A stretch of DNA of 64,000 nt from UBA3210 sp963653535 (GTDB lineage: Bacteria > Bacillota_I > Bacilli_A > RFN20 > CAG-449): positions 1 through 64,000 of the forward strand of contig CAVJWU010000002.1 of assembly GCA_963653535.1 (NCBI GenBank), given 5' to 3'. Below, piece by piece: positions 53,552-62,143 of this stretch (its first letter is position 1; each line of letters opens with the position of its first letter). A program made the translations under genes and the position numbers. The notes under the pieces are model-generated. The model was given only the letters and a program-made list of their open reading frames with translations. It was not told where the DNA came from and searched no databases.

Positions 53552-56125
53552 TTAATCATTAATTCCAGGAATGATTGCTTCACGAGCTTCAGAACCAGGA
53601 TTTTTATTTTTAAGTTTTGCTTCTTCCATCTTCTTTCTATTAATCTTTTCTCTATTGATTGAGAAAGAGAAATGAATGTGTTTAAAGAAGAATAATTGGC
53701 AAGGAAGAGCAAGCATAATTGTTGCAATGTAACCAACAAAAATAGTAATTGCCATCGCTCCATAAGTTGAGAATACACTTGAAGTTAATGGTGACGCGAA
53801 AGCTACAACGAAAGTAGAAACTAATGCAAGTAATGTAATTACGCTGATAGATCTAGTTTCAGATGTTAATACTTGATTTGCGATAATTGCTCTTTGTTCG
53901 TAAGTACCAACTTTAATTTTATTTTCTCTTAATAAAACTTTATTTTTTTCATAAAGAGGAATTTGAATAATCATAACGACAATTAATCCTGCTGCAATAC
54001 CAGTTAATGATAAAGCTGACATACCAATTCTACTTGCTACATAGAATGAAATAGCGATTAAAGAAGTTGGGATTAAAGTAACTAATGTTGATAAACCATA
54101 AGTTAGACCATATCTAACTAATACAAATACGATTGATAAACCAGCGAATAATGAAACAACAATAATCGCAGATGTAGTTAAGTAATTAACACTTGAAGAA
54201 TTAACTTCGACAATAGCAGCAGTTACTTGGTAATCTGCACCAGAATAATTAGTTTTAGCTTGAATAGTTGAAATTAAATTAGAATCATTAATTTGTTCAA
54301 TTTCACTTGTAGTTAATGTTGTATTAAATGCGACAGAAACATAAGCGACATCGTGTTTTTGAACAGTTGTATAATCTTCTGCTTCTGGTAAAACATCTTC
54401 GACAACATTAATATCAATTGTATAAATCTTATTTGCGATGCTTGGATAATTATTGTTGAAGAAAGATTTAACTTCTTCAGATTTTTCAAACATATAATGT
54501 CCACTTGAATTATCGACATAAGAAGACATTTCAATACGTGTATATGTCTTTGAATCAGATGAAACATTGAAGACATTAGAAGATGGAATAATAACAAATA
54601 CAGCGATTAAAATAACACATAAACCAGAAATAACAGTTGCGATAATTGAATTTCTCTTTAAGTTTTTAACTGGATCAACTTTGTTAATAACTTTAGTTGT
54701 TTTTTCATCTAATACGCTTTGTTTATTAGTTTTGACGCCAAAGATAGAAAGTTTTTCACTTGCGAGTTTATTATGAGTTAACCAATACATCGCAAATAAT
54801 GTATATAAACGATTAACTATTAAACTGACACATGTACCAATTAATAAAACTGCTGGGAATAATTTAGTTTGTGATGAAACTGCGTTAAGAGCAATAATTG
54901 TAACAAATAAACCTAAGACTGTAACATCAATTAAGTTAACTAAAGTAGATTTAGTTGCTTGTTGATTAGCTTTAATTGCGCTCTTACCATTTTGTAATTC
55001 ATTCTTAAATTTAGTTAAATAAACAATCGCGTAAGAAGTATTCATAATTAGGGAAGCTAAGAAACCTAAGCTAACCATTGTTGTAAATGTATATCCAAAG
55101 AAATTGAATAAAATTAATTGCATGAATAAACTTAATAAGATAGAAGTAAATGCTGCTAAACCGGCAAGTCTAAATCTAACAACTAAATAGATTAATGCAA
55201 CTAATGAAGCACCAATAATACCGTAGATAATAATATTTGTATACGCATTACCTTCACTAGCTTCAATTCTTTGAGTATAAAGTCTTTTCATTGAATAAGT
55301 TGATGAACCATAGTTAATGATTCTTTCAACTGTATGAGCTGATTTAGCGACCATTTCTGTTTGAGTGTAGTCATAAGCAGAAATTTTAAATGTAGCATCT
55401 TGATAATCACCATTAGAATCTTCAGTGTATGTAAAGTTATCAGTTGGAACTAAAGCTAAAATTTTGCTTCTAATTTCTTCTTGTCTTAAAGTTTCAGTAT
55501 CTTGATAAGCTTCAACATAAGAATCATTTTCAGTTTTATCAAGCCATAAGACCATAACACCAGTAATAGAGTTAGTATCTTCACTATCAGAGTTATATTT
55601 TTCCATGAACTTTTTATAAGCACTATTACAAGTATCGACAAACTTCTTAAATTCTTTTGCATCTTTTAAATCAACAGATACATAAGGAGTAGATGAATTC
55701 CATTCAACACTTGCGCTACCAATAACAAATGGTTCTTCCATTTCTAAAGAATAATCAGCATCATTAGAAAGTAAAGTAGAAACAGTGATTTTACCTGTTG
55801 CTTCAACTGATCTAAGAACATAGTCTAAATCAGTTTCTGTTTCAGCATTCATTTTGATACGGATGAAATTTTCATCTCCATCATTAGATTTTTCAACTGA
55901 AACACTTGCGTTTTCTACTCCAGCATCTTCAATTCTACTAACGACAGTTTTACCAATGTCATTAATATTGTTATTATCAGAGCCTAAGTCAACTTTATAT
56001 AAAGTTTCATAACCACCTTCATATTCAAGTCCTGAATTAATTTTTTCTTTTTGTGGATTAAAACCGCAAACAATGATCAATAATGTAGATATTATCAATA
56101 ATAAGAATCCATAGAATCGACGCAT
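53552..56125 (-). CDS. secDF: Fused protein translocase subunit SecDF
   Basis: Product of 857 residues from the ATG at 56125, which has AGGAGG at 6 bases; an upstream in-frame ATG at 56149 would contain that RBS. One N-terminal helix (about 4-22), P1 extracytoplasmic domain (to about 285), five helices, a cytoplasmic linker, a second N-terminal helix (about 500), a small second periplasmic domain and five more helices: 12 in all. SecD and SecF halves are fused as in Bacillus. It uses the proton gradient to pull exported proteins off SecYEG. Confidence 0.9.
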   Translation of the reverse strand: MRRFYGFLLLIISTLLIIVCGFNPQKEKINSGLEYEGGYETLYKVDLGSDNNNINDIGKTVVSRIEDAGVENASVSVEKSNDGDENFIRIKMNAETETDLDYVLRSVEATGKITVSTLLSNDADYSLEMEEPFVIGSASVEWNSSTPYVSVDLKDAKEFKKFVDTCNSAYKKFMEKYNSDSEDTNSITGVMVLWLDKTENDSYVEAYQDTETLRQEEIRSKILALVPTDNFTYTEDSNGDYQDATFKISAYDYTQTEMVAKSAHTVERIINYGSSTYSMKRLYTQRIEASEGNAYTNIIIYGIIGASLVALIYLVVRFRLAGLAAFTSILLSLFMQLILFNFFGYTFTTMVSLGFLASLIMNTSYAIVYLTKFKNELQNGKSAIKANQQATKSTLVNLIDVTVLGLFVTIIALNAVSSQTKLFPAVLLIGTCVSLIVNRLYTLFAMYWLTHNKLASEKLSIFGVKTNKQSVLDEKTTKVINKVDPVKNLKRNSIIATVISGLCVILIAVFVIIPSSNVFNVSSDSKTYTRIEMSSYVDNSSGHYMFEKSEEVKSFFNNNYPSIANKIYTIDINVVEDVLPEAEDYTTVQKHDVAYVSVAFNTTLTTSEIEQINDSNLISTIQAKTNYSGADYQVTAAIVEVNSSSVNYLTTSAIIVVSLFAGLSIVFVLVRYGLTYGLSTLVTLIPTSLIAISFYVASRIGMSALSLTGIAAGLIVVMIIQIPLYEKNKVLLRENKIKVGTYEQRAIIANQVLTSETRSISVITLLALVSTFVVAFASPLTSSVFSTYGAMAITIFVGYIATIMLALPCQLFFFKHIHFSFSINREKINRKKMEEAKLKNKNPGSEAREAIIPGIND

Positions 56126-56231
56126 TTTCTTCCTCCTAAACAATTTCATTTTTTACAAATGAGATTTTTGATATTTTGACTTATTTATTCTAATAAATAA
56201 ATCAGTTATTTATTTCAATAAATCGTTTAAT

Positions 56232-56260
56232 AGTATACTATTAATATTTATTATTTTCAA
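56232..56260 (-). promoter_or_regulatory. Promoter of secDF
   Basis: -35 TTGAAA (56260-56255), 17-base spacer, -10 TATACT (56237-56232). The leader of about 100 bases contains an AT-only hairpin TTATTTATT/AATAAATAA (56181-56200). Confidence 0.75.
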
Positions 56261-56328
56261 TAATAAGGTATGAAAAATAGTTTATTTCCACAACAAAAGA
56301 GACTACTACCTTAAACATAACTTAAATA

Positions 56329-56355
56329 TAAAAAGAAGGGTTAAATTTCCCTTCT
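56329..56355 (-). terminator. Terminator after ruvB
   Basis: Stem AGAAGGG/CCCTTCT with an 8-base loop and TTTTTAT on the minus strand, overlapping the ruvB stop. Confidence 0.85.
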
Positions 56356-57358
56356 AATTCTTAGAAAATAAATCAATATTGAAATGTTTATAAGCTAGTT
56401 CAGTTGCTACTCTACCACGAGGAGTTTTATTAATTAAACCTAGTTTTAATAAATAAGGTTCATAGACCTCTTCAAGGTTATTAACTTCTTCACCGATAGT
56501 TGAAGCTAATGTTTCAAGACCAACTGGGCCGCCGTTAAATCTCTTAATCAAAGTGTTAATATAACGTGAATCAATGTCATCGAGACCTAAATCATCAATT
56601 TTTAAAAAGCCTAATGCTTCATTAGTTAATTCTAAAGATATATTTTCTTCATCTTTATAAGAAGCAAAATCTCTTACACGACGATAAATTCTATTCGCAA
56701 TACGCGGCGTACCTCTACTTCTAAGAGCGATTTCTTTTGCTCCTTCTTCACAAATTGGTGTTTTAAAAACTTGCGATGTTCTTTTAACAATTGAAGTTAG
56801 TTCTTCAGTCGTATAATAGTTTAATCTGGAAGTAATACCAAAACGATCTCTTAAAGGTGATGATAAATCACCAGGTTTAGTAGTCGCACCAAATAAAGTA
56901 AATGGCGCAATATCAATTGAGATGTTTCTTGCTTCATCATCTTTACCAATCATTAAAGTTAAGGTAAAATCTTCCATCGCGCCATAAAGAATCTCTTCTA
57001 CTACGCGTGGAATACGATGAATTTCATCGATAAAGAGGATATCGCCAGGTTCTATAGTCGATAAAATCGCGGCTAAATCGCCAGGTTTTTCAATACTTGG
57101 TCCATTAACTAAACGTATATTAGTTCCCATTTCATGCGAAACTACATAAGCTAAAGTTGTTTTACCAAGTCCTGGAGGACCATAAACTAAAACATGATCA
57201 AGAACTTCATTTCTCTTTTTAGCCGCAGCAATAAAAACGCTTAAATTACGTTTCATTTCTTCTTGACCAATATAGTCATCAAAAGTTAATGGGCGAAGTG
57301 ATTTTTCTTCTTCCATTTCTTTAATATCTTTTTTATTTGGATCTAACATTCTTGCCAT
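56354..57358 (-). CDS. ruvB: Holliday junction branch-migration ATPase RuvB
   Basis: Product of 334 residues, full length. LRPLTFDDYIGQEEMK start, Walker A GPPGLGKTTLA (about 60-70), Walker B FIDEIHR, GATTKPGDLSSPLRDRFG and a C-terminal winged helix with TPRGR (about 315). Hexameric motor that drives branch migration with RuvA. 1 base after ruvA. Confidence 0.97.
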   Translation of the reverse strand: MARMLDPNKKDIKEMEEEKSLRPLTFDDYIGQEEMKRNLSVFIAAAKKRNEVLDHVLVYGPPGLGKTTLAYVVSHEMGTNIRLVNGPSIEKPGDLAAILSTIEPGDILFIDEIHRIPRVVEEILYGAMEDFTLTLMIGKDDEARNISIDIAPFTLFGATTKPGDLSSPLRDRFGITSRLNYYTTEELTSIVKRTSQVFKTPICEEGAKEIALRSRGTPRIANRIYRRVRDFASYKDEENISLELTNEALGFLKIDDLGLDDIDSRYINTLIKRFNGGPVGLETLASTIGEEVNNLEEVYEPYLLKLGLINKTPRGRVATELAYKHFNIDLFSKN

Positions 57359-57359
57359 A

Positions 57360-57938
57360 TTATTTCCTCATCATTCTTAATACGCTTGTGATATATTCTT
57401 CAGTAGATAAAGATTCATCATCAATTAGATTAAGACATTTTTCTATTTCTTTTTGTTTAAAGCCTAAATTCTTTAAACCAATCATTGCATCATCTTTGTT
57501 TCTATTACGAACAACGTTCTTAATTTCAACTTTATTAACGCTAAAGTTAGTTAAACTACCCTTTAAATCAAGAATAATTTGTGAAGCCGCTTTTGGACCA
57601 ATCCCATCTAATTTCTTTAGGCGCATAACATCTTCATTTTCAATCGCAGAAATAAAATCAGTGATAGATATGCCTCTTAATGCGCTTAAAGCTGTTTTTG
57701 GTCCAACTCCTTTACAAGAGATAAGTTTATTAAATAAATCTTTTTCTTCTAATGTTTTAAAGCCGACAAAGAATTCTTCATCTTCTCTTAAAATATGCAC
57801 AATATAGATTATTAAATCATCATTAATTTCAAATGAAGAAGAATCAATTACAAGAACTTCATAACCAACTCCATTTACATCAACAACGATAGAAGTATCA
57901 AATACGCAGACAATTTTCCCTTTTAAATAGTAATACAT
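57360..57938 (-). CDS. ruvA: Holliday junction DNA-binding protein RuvA
   Basis: Product of 192 residues. N-terminal OB domain (YLKGKIVC start; HILREDEEFFVGF), two helix-hairpin-helix motifs (CKGVGPKTALSALRG and LDGIGPKAASQIILDL), and a C-terminal domain III that binds RuvB. It has little RBS and begins 1 base after a 32-codon reading frame, suggesting translational coupling to it. Confidence 0.95.
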   Translation of the reverse strand: MYYYLKGKIVCVFDTSIVVDVNGVGYEVLVIDSSSFEINDDLIIYIVHILREDEEFFVGFKTLEEKDLFNKLISCKGVGPKTALSALRGISITDFISAIENEDVMRLKKLDGIGPKAASQIILDLKGSLTNFSVNKVEIKNVVRNRNKDDAMIGLKNLGFKQKEIEKCLNLIDDESLSTEEYITSVLRMMRK

Positions 57939-57939
57939 A

Positions 57940-58038
57940 TTAGATTTTTTCTAGCAAGATTAACCCTAAAAAAGTTAGCAGGCATAAAAATGCTGAAATT
58001 AAGCCAATATAGATACTTTTAAGTTGTTTCTCTTGCAT
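57940..58038 (-). CDS. 32-residue single-helix membrane peptide upstream of ruvA
   Basis: ATG at 58038 with a strong AAAGGAG at 5 bases. The peptide has a short charged start (MQEKQLKS), one membrane helix (about 9-29, Leu/Ile/Phe/Gly rich, with one Cys) and ends EKI before TAA. It ends 1 base ahead of the ruvA ATG, and ruvA itself has no good RBS, so translation of this frame probably drives ruvA. It could be a true small membrane protein, a translational leader, or both. Confidence 0.6.
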   Translation of the reverse strand: MQEKQLKSIYIGLISAFLCLLTFLGLILLEKI

Positions 58039-58051
58039 AAGTCTCCTTTCC

Positions 58052-59596
58052 CTATTTAGCATAAATACCAATAGTTGCTTTGTTATTTTCAATTGATTTA
58101 ATTCGAATAGTATACTTTAAAGAATTACCATCATTAAATTTAAATTCACTTAATCCAGTCGATCTAATAAAAGCATCATTATTATAACTAAAAGTTGAAG
58201 TCAATACTGTTGTAGGATTCTTTTTGGAAACGACATTTATTAAATTGTTGTCTTTATTTAACATCACACCAGTATTTGAATGAGCGATTGTTACATATTT
58301 TGAATCTGGTATTGTACTAGGATATTCATGAATATACTTAAATGTTTTTAATTTGCTATCAACTAAGCCTAAACGTGCATCAACATGGTAAATTTTAATA
58401 AATGATTTATCAATTAATTGGTATGAACCATATTTATGTTGAACATCAAATTCATTTAATCCAGTAGGAGTATATAATTCGAGTAATAAATATTCATCAA
58501 ATGGCGAATAAGAATAATCTAAACTTGAAGAAGGAATAAGTAAAGCACTACCACCATCTTCTAAAGAAGTTATCTCATAATCTCCTTCTTTTGAAACTAA
58601 AGTAGGAGTTAACCAATCTAATTCATATTTAGAAAAAGCATTTTGATCACCGATGTTTTGGTCCATCATATCTAACTTACCAACTGGAGTAGTTGAAGAA
58701 GATGAATAATAATCAGATAAACCTAATAAATGGCCAAATTCATGAATATAAATATGTCCATCAACTAATAAATTATTATTTTCATCTTTATAACCACCAC
58801 TCTTAAGATAATTATAACTTAACCAAGTATAACTTGGACAAGTAGGATTATCGATATTTGCTAGTTCGGTATTAGTAACAGTATAAGCAAAAAGAGTTGT
58901 TAATAAATTATCCTTCATATTTGGAGATAAAGTAGTATGATAATAATTTTCATAATAAGAAATACAATTATTACCACTTCCATATGATTCATAATCATTG
59001 TTAGGGAAAACTAAAGCTAAACCATCATAATAACCATCTTTATCTGCATCATAATTCTTCATTAAATCTGGATATTCTACCTTTAACCAAGAGATAACTT
59101 TATCTTTTAAATATGTAATTGGATCACTATGTGAAGCAGTTTGAACATGCTCTAAAAGAGTAGTTCCTAATGAACAATAATTAGTAACTGTTCCTTTTAA
59201 GGTAAATTTGCCATAACTTGATTTATGATAATAACTTGCAACTGATTCATAACCTGTTGGATGAAGCGAATTAGGAGTATTAACGCTATCACCAAAAAAA
59301 ACATTATAAATATCTTTCTTTGATTGTTCTTCATTAATACCTAATGTTTCAGGAGTAAAATCAGTAAAATAAACCGGAACAACAATTAAATCATTTTCTC
59401 CTTGAGAAGGAAATAAATGTTGATTTAGTCCTGTTTTAATTTGGTTTAAAGTAATTTTTTGAAAATTATCTTTTTTTGTTTCACTAGATGATTCAGATGT
59501 AGAACTACTATTTGATGTATTGATAGAAGTCCCACTACAAGAAAATAGTGCGATACAAGTACAAGAAACTAACGAACACAATAAAATTTTATTCAT
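58052..59596 (-). CDS. M6-family metalloprotease lipoprotein
   Basis: Product of 514 residues. Signal peptide with lipobox LFSC (Cys20) followed by a Ser/Thr/Asn-rich linker, so it is anchored outside the membrane. The zinc site HEFGHLLGLSDYY (about 288-300) with its downstream Asp and the MMDQNIGDQNAFSKYELDWL region (about 312-331) are typical of M6 (InhA-like) peptidases; a beta C-terminal domain follows. It digests extracellular protein. It lies 13 bases ahead of the 32-residue peptide and 14 after obg, so may be co-transcribed with them. Confidence 0.82.
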   Translation of the reverse strand: MNKILLCSLVSCTCIALFSCSGTSINTSNSSSTSESSSETKKDNFQKITLNQIKTGLNQHLFPSQGENDLIVVPVYFTDFTPETLGINEEQSKKDIYNVFFGDSVNTPNSLHPTGYESVASYYHKSSYGKFTLKGTVTNYCSLGTTLLEHVQTASHSDPITYLKDKVISWLKVEYPDLMKNYDADKDGYYDGLALVFPNNDYESYGSGNNCISYYENYYHTTLSPNMKDNLLTTLFAYTVTNTELANIDNPTCPSYTWLSYNYLKSGGYKDENNNLLVDGHIYIHEFGHLLGLSDYYSSSSTTPVGKLDMMDQNIGDQNAFSKYELDWLTPTLVSKEGDYEITSLEDGGSALLIPSSSLDYSYSPFDEYLLLELYTPTGLNEFDVQHKYGSYQLIDKSFIKIYHVDARLGLVDSKLKTFKYIHEYPSTIPDSKYVTIAHSNTGVMLNKDNNLINVVSKKNPTTVLTSTFSYNNDAFIRSTGLSEFKFNDGNSLKYTIRIKSIENNKATIGIYAK

Positions 59597-59610
59597 TTAA
59601 AGATAGCCTC

Positions 59611-60888
59611 CTATTCGAAATAATCGAATTCAAAATCACAAAGAGTAACGCTATCCCCATCAACTGCGCCCATTTCTTTTAATTTATCATCAACCTTTAA
59701 ATTACGTAAGATTGATAATAATTTTAATACACCTTCATCAGAAGTTAAGTTAATCAAAGAATAAGTTCTTTCAATTCTTTCACCACAAATCTTAAATGCA
59801 TGTGGTCCAACTTTTTCAATTCTGAATTCTTCTTTTAAGTCAAGATGAGCATCATAAACTTTAACATCTTGATCTTTTTCTTCATAAAGTGGGAAGTATT
59901 CAGCATTTGCAAGAACATCTTTAATCTTATAAAGAAGTATATCAATTCGATCATTAGTTAATGCAGAAATTGGATATACATCGTATTTCCCTTCTAAAGC
60001 TTTTTTAACTTTTTCATATTGTTCTTCAGTAATCTCATCTTCAACCTTACTACAAGCAACAATCATTGGTCTTTTTAATAAATTAAAACCATAAGTTTCT
60101 AATTCTTTATTAATAGTTTCAAAATCATTGAGAGGATCATCATGAGTCATATCTAAAACATGAACGATAACTCTACATCTTTCAATATGTCTTAAGAATT
60201 GTAATCCTAATCCTTTTCCTTGGGATGCTCCTTCAATTAAGCCAGGTAAATCTGCGACAACAAAGGAAGAACCATCTTTTAAATAAGTAACACCTAAATT
60301 AGGTGTAATAGTAGTAAATGGATAATCCGCTATTTCAGGTTTTGCAGCTGAAATTACGCTTAATAAAGTAGATTTGCCTACGCTAGGTAAACCAACTAAA
60401 CCGACATCCGCGAGAAGTTTCATTTCTAAGGTAATTGTTCTTTCTTGTCCTGGAAGACCGTTTTCTGCAACTTTAGGTGCTTGAATAACACTTGTCGTAA
60501 AGCAAGCATTACCTCGACCTCCACGACCGCCTTTAGCTACAACGAATTCTTGACCTTCTTTAGATAAATCGGCAAGGAATGTGTGATTAGGTTCTTCAAA
60601 TACAACTGTTCCAACAGGAACTTTAACATAGATGTTTTCTGCTGCATGGCCATACATCTTTTTCTTTTGACCTTTTTCACCATCTTCTGCTTGAATCTTT
60701 TTAACGTGTGAAAATCTCATTAAAGTAGATTCGTCACTAGTAGCTTTTAAAATAATGCTACCACCTCGACCTCCATTACCTCCATCAGGTCCACCAAATT
60801 CATTTGATTTAATATGTAAAAAAGAAAGGGCTCCATTACCACCTCTTCCAGCTTTAACAACAAAAGGTCTTGTTTTATCTATAAACAT
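59611..60888 (-). CDS. obg: GTPase Obg/CgtA
   Basis: Product of 425 residues from the ATG at 60888 (AGGAG at 8 bases); a TTG further up would include the RBS. Glycine-rich Obg fold (about 1-158; GRGGNGALSF, GGPDGGNGGRGG), G domain with Walker A GLPSVGKSTLL (about 165), TTITPNLGV and DLPGLIEGA, then a C-terminal OCT domain. It acts in 50S assembly and stress. It has its own promoter although it follows rpmA. Confidence 0.97.
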   Translation of the reverse strand: MFIDKTRPFVVKAGRGGNGALSFLHIKSNEFGGPDGGNGGRGGSIILKATSDESTLMRFSHVKKIQAEDGEKGQKKKMYGHAAENIYVKVPVGTVVFEEPNHTFLADLSKEGQEFVVAKGGRGGRGNACFTTSVIQAPKVAENGLPGQERTITLEMKLLADVGLVGLPSVGKSTLLSVISAAKPEIADYPFTTITPNLGVTYLKDGSSFVVADLPGLIEGASQGKGLGLQFLRHIERCRVIVHVLDMTHDDPLNDFETINKELETYGFNLLKRPMIVACSKVEDEITEEQYEKVKKALEGKYDVYPISALTNDRIDILLYKIKDVLANAEYFPLYEEKDQDVKVYDAHLDLKEEFRIEKVGPHAFKICGERIERTYSLINLTSDEGVLKLLSILRNLKVDDKLKEMGAVDGDSVTLCDFEFDYFE

Positions 60889-60919
60889 AATAATTATCTC
60901 CTTTCTCAATTATGTAATA

Positions 60920-60948
60920 ATTATACAAATAGTTAAGTTAAATCTCAA
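60920..60948 (-). promoter_or_regulatory. Promoter of obg
   Basis: -35 TTGAGA (60948-60943), 17-base spacer, -10 TATAAT (60925-60920). Confidence 0.8.
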
Positions 60949-60954
60949 TAAATA

Positions 60955-60996
60955 ATCTCTCTCTTTTATCCTTTAGGATAAATGTAAGAGAGAGAT
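60955..60996 (-). other. Two-storey hairpin upstream of the obg promoter
   Basis: Outer stem ATCTCTCTCTT/AAGAGAGAGAT (11 pairs) encloses an inner stem TTTATCC/GGATAAA (7 pairs, loop TAAA). There is no T-run after it on the minus strand. It lies between the rpmA terminator and the obg -35 box. It may be a second terminator-like structure, a 3'-end stabiliser or a protein site. Confidence 0.5.
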
Positions 60997-61016
60997 GGGA
61001 TTTTAAAGAAATAAAA

Positions 61017-61039
61017 AGCATTTGGACATCCAAATGCTT
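61017..61039 (-). terminator. Terminator after rpmA
   Basis: Perfect stem AGCATTTGG/CCAAATGCT with loop ATGT and TTTTTATTT on the minus strand, 11 bases past the rpmA stop. Confidence 0.9.
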
Positions 61040-61049
61040 GATAACAAAA

Positions 61050-61343
61050 TTAATTATTTCCTTCGACTGGAACAACTGTTGCTTTAGTTCTTGATTTACC
61101 CCAGCGGACGAATTTAACAATACCATCGCATGTTGCGAAAATAGTATCATCTCCACCTTTCATAGTGTTAACACCTGGATAAATTTTTGTACCACGTTGG
61201 CGATAAATGATTGATCCTGCTGTACAGAATTGACCATCTGAGACTTTACAACCTAATCTCTTAGATTCTGAGTCACGACCGTTCTTTGTAGAACCGACAC
61301 CCTTTTTAGAAGCAAATAATTGAATATTTAATTTAAACATCAT
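61050..61343 (-). CDS. rpmA: 50S ribosomal protein L27 with cleavable N-terminal extension
   Basis: Product of 97 residues from the ATG at 61343; AAGGTG lies 6 bases ahead, and an in-frame GTG at 61352 is part of that RBS. The N-terminus FKLNIQLF followed by ASKKGVGSTKNGRDS is the Firmicute form, in which Prp removes the first residues after the Phe before L27 enters the ribosome. Then normal L27 (GTKIYPG, FATCDG). The prp gene is immediately upstream. Confidence 0.96.
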   Translation of the reverse strand: MMFKLNIQLFASKKGVGSTKNGRDSESKRLGCKVSDGQFCTAGSIIYRQRGTKIYPGVNTMKGGDDTIFATCDGIVKFVRWGKSRTKATVVPVEGNN

Positions 61344-61364
61344 AGTTTGCACCTTCTTTCGTAT

Positions 61365-61658
61365 TTATTTTATTTTTATATATTTTGGATAACTCTCTTG
61401 TATAGTTTGTAATTGAATAATAATTACATTGAGAACTCTAAGTGATTCACTTTGTTCTTTTAGAATTACTCTAGCGTATCCACTTTCTAAAGTAACACTT
61501 TCAATATCATTTTTATTAAATGCATTGAAACCACCAGTAACTATACTAGATACTCCGGCACAGATAAGATCTTGGCCAGATTCGGCAAATCCTGCATGTC
61601 CTTTTACTTCAAGACCATAAGGTTTACCATCATGCGAAATCACATTAACTTGGATCAT
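61365..61658 (-). CDS. prp: Ribosomal-processing cysteine protease Prp
   Basis: Product of 97 residues with catalytic His21 and Cys33 (KGHAGFAESGQDLICAGVS), the Prp family pattern. It cleaves the N-terminal extension of L27, whose gene follows 21 bases later. It sits between rplU and rpmA, the standard position. The start has a weak RBS and is 5 bases after rplU. Confidence 0.95.
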   Translation of the reverse strand: MIQVNVISHDGKPYGLEVKGHAGFAESGQDLICAGVSSIVTGGFNAFNKNDIESVTLESGYARVILKEQSESLRVLNVIIIQLQTIQESYPKYIKIK

Positions 61659-61663
61659 ATTAA

Positions 61664-61972
61664 TTAAGCATTAATTGATTCGATTGTTAAACATGTGTAT
61701 GGTTGACGATGACCTTGTTTTCTACGATAGTTAGCTTTGCTCTTATATTTGAAAACTAAGATTTTCTTTTGTTTGTCTTGTTTTTCAACTTTAGCAACTA
61801 CTGTAGCACCTTGAACATATGGTGTACCAACGCTAGTCTTATCACCTGAAACAAGTAATACTTTGTCGAAAGTATATTCAGCACCTGCTTCAACATCTAA
61901 CTTTTCAGTAAAGATTTTTTGACCAACTTCAACTTTAATTTGCTTTCCGCCAGTTTCGATAATTGCGTACAT
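61664..61972 (-). CDS. rplU: 50S ribosomal protein L21
   Basis: Product of 102 residues. MYAIIETGGKQIKVEVGQK start and the basic KYKSKANYRRKQGHRQPYT end are diagnostic. First gene of rplU-prp-rpmA, with AGGAGG and a structured leader upstream. Confidence 0.97.
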   Translation of the reverse strand: MYAIIETGGKQIKVEVGQKIFTEKLDVEAGAEYTFDKVLLVSGDKTSVGTPYVQGATVVAKVEKQDKQKKILVFKYKSKANYRRKQGHRQPYTCLTIESINA

Positions 61973-62080
61973 AAATTTCGTTACCTCCTATTTTCTATAG
62001 ACTTAGACTCGCTTTAAAGGTAGACTTAAACATCTTTAAAAAACCTTTTCAATGCGGTTGAGGCCCTCTATAAGGCGACA
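61973..62080 (-). promoter_or_regulatory. Probable L21 leader (ribosomal-protein autoregulatory RNA)
   Basis: About 108 bases of leader between the promoter and the rplU ATG, with paired segments GCC/GGC around TTATAGAG (62061-62075) and AAGGT/ACCTT further down. Leaders of this kind ahead of rplU are conserved in Firmicutes (L21 leader family). I recognise it by position and structure only and have not matched the consensus base by base. Confidence 0.5.
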
Positions 62081-62088
62081 ACATATAT

Positions 62089-62117
62089 AAAATACCAAAA
62101 TTAAAGCATTAATTCAA
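62089..62117 (-). promoter_or_regulatory. Promoter of rplU-prp-rpmA
   Basis: -35 TTGAAT (62117-62112), 17-base spacer, extended -10 TGGTATTTT with the hexamer at 62094-62089. Confidence 0.6.
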
Positions 62118-62143
62118 TAAAATATTTCAACTTTTCAACTTTT

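Noticed and set aside
57337..57807. 156-codon open frame on the plus strand across ruvA
   Set aside because: It lies wholly opposite ruvA, has no RBS or family match, and is a shadow of that gene. The same holds for other plus-strand frames opposite ftsK, jetB, rsmH and pheS.
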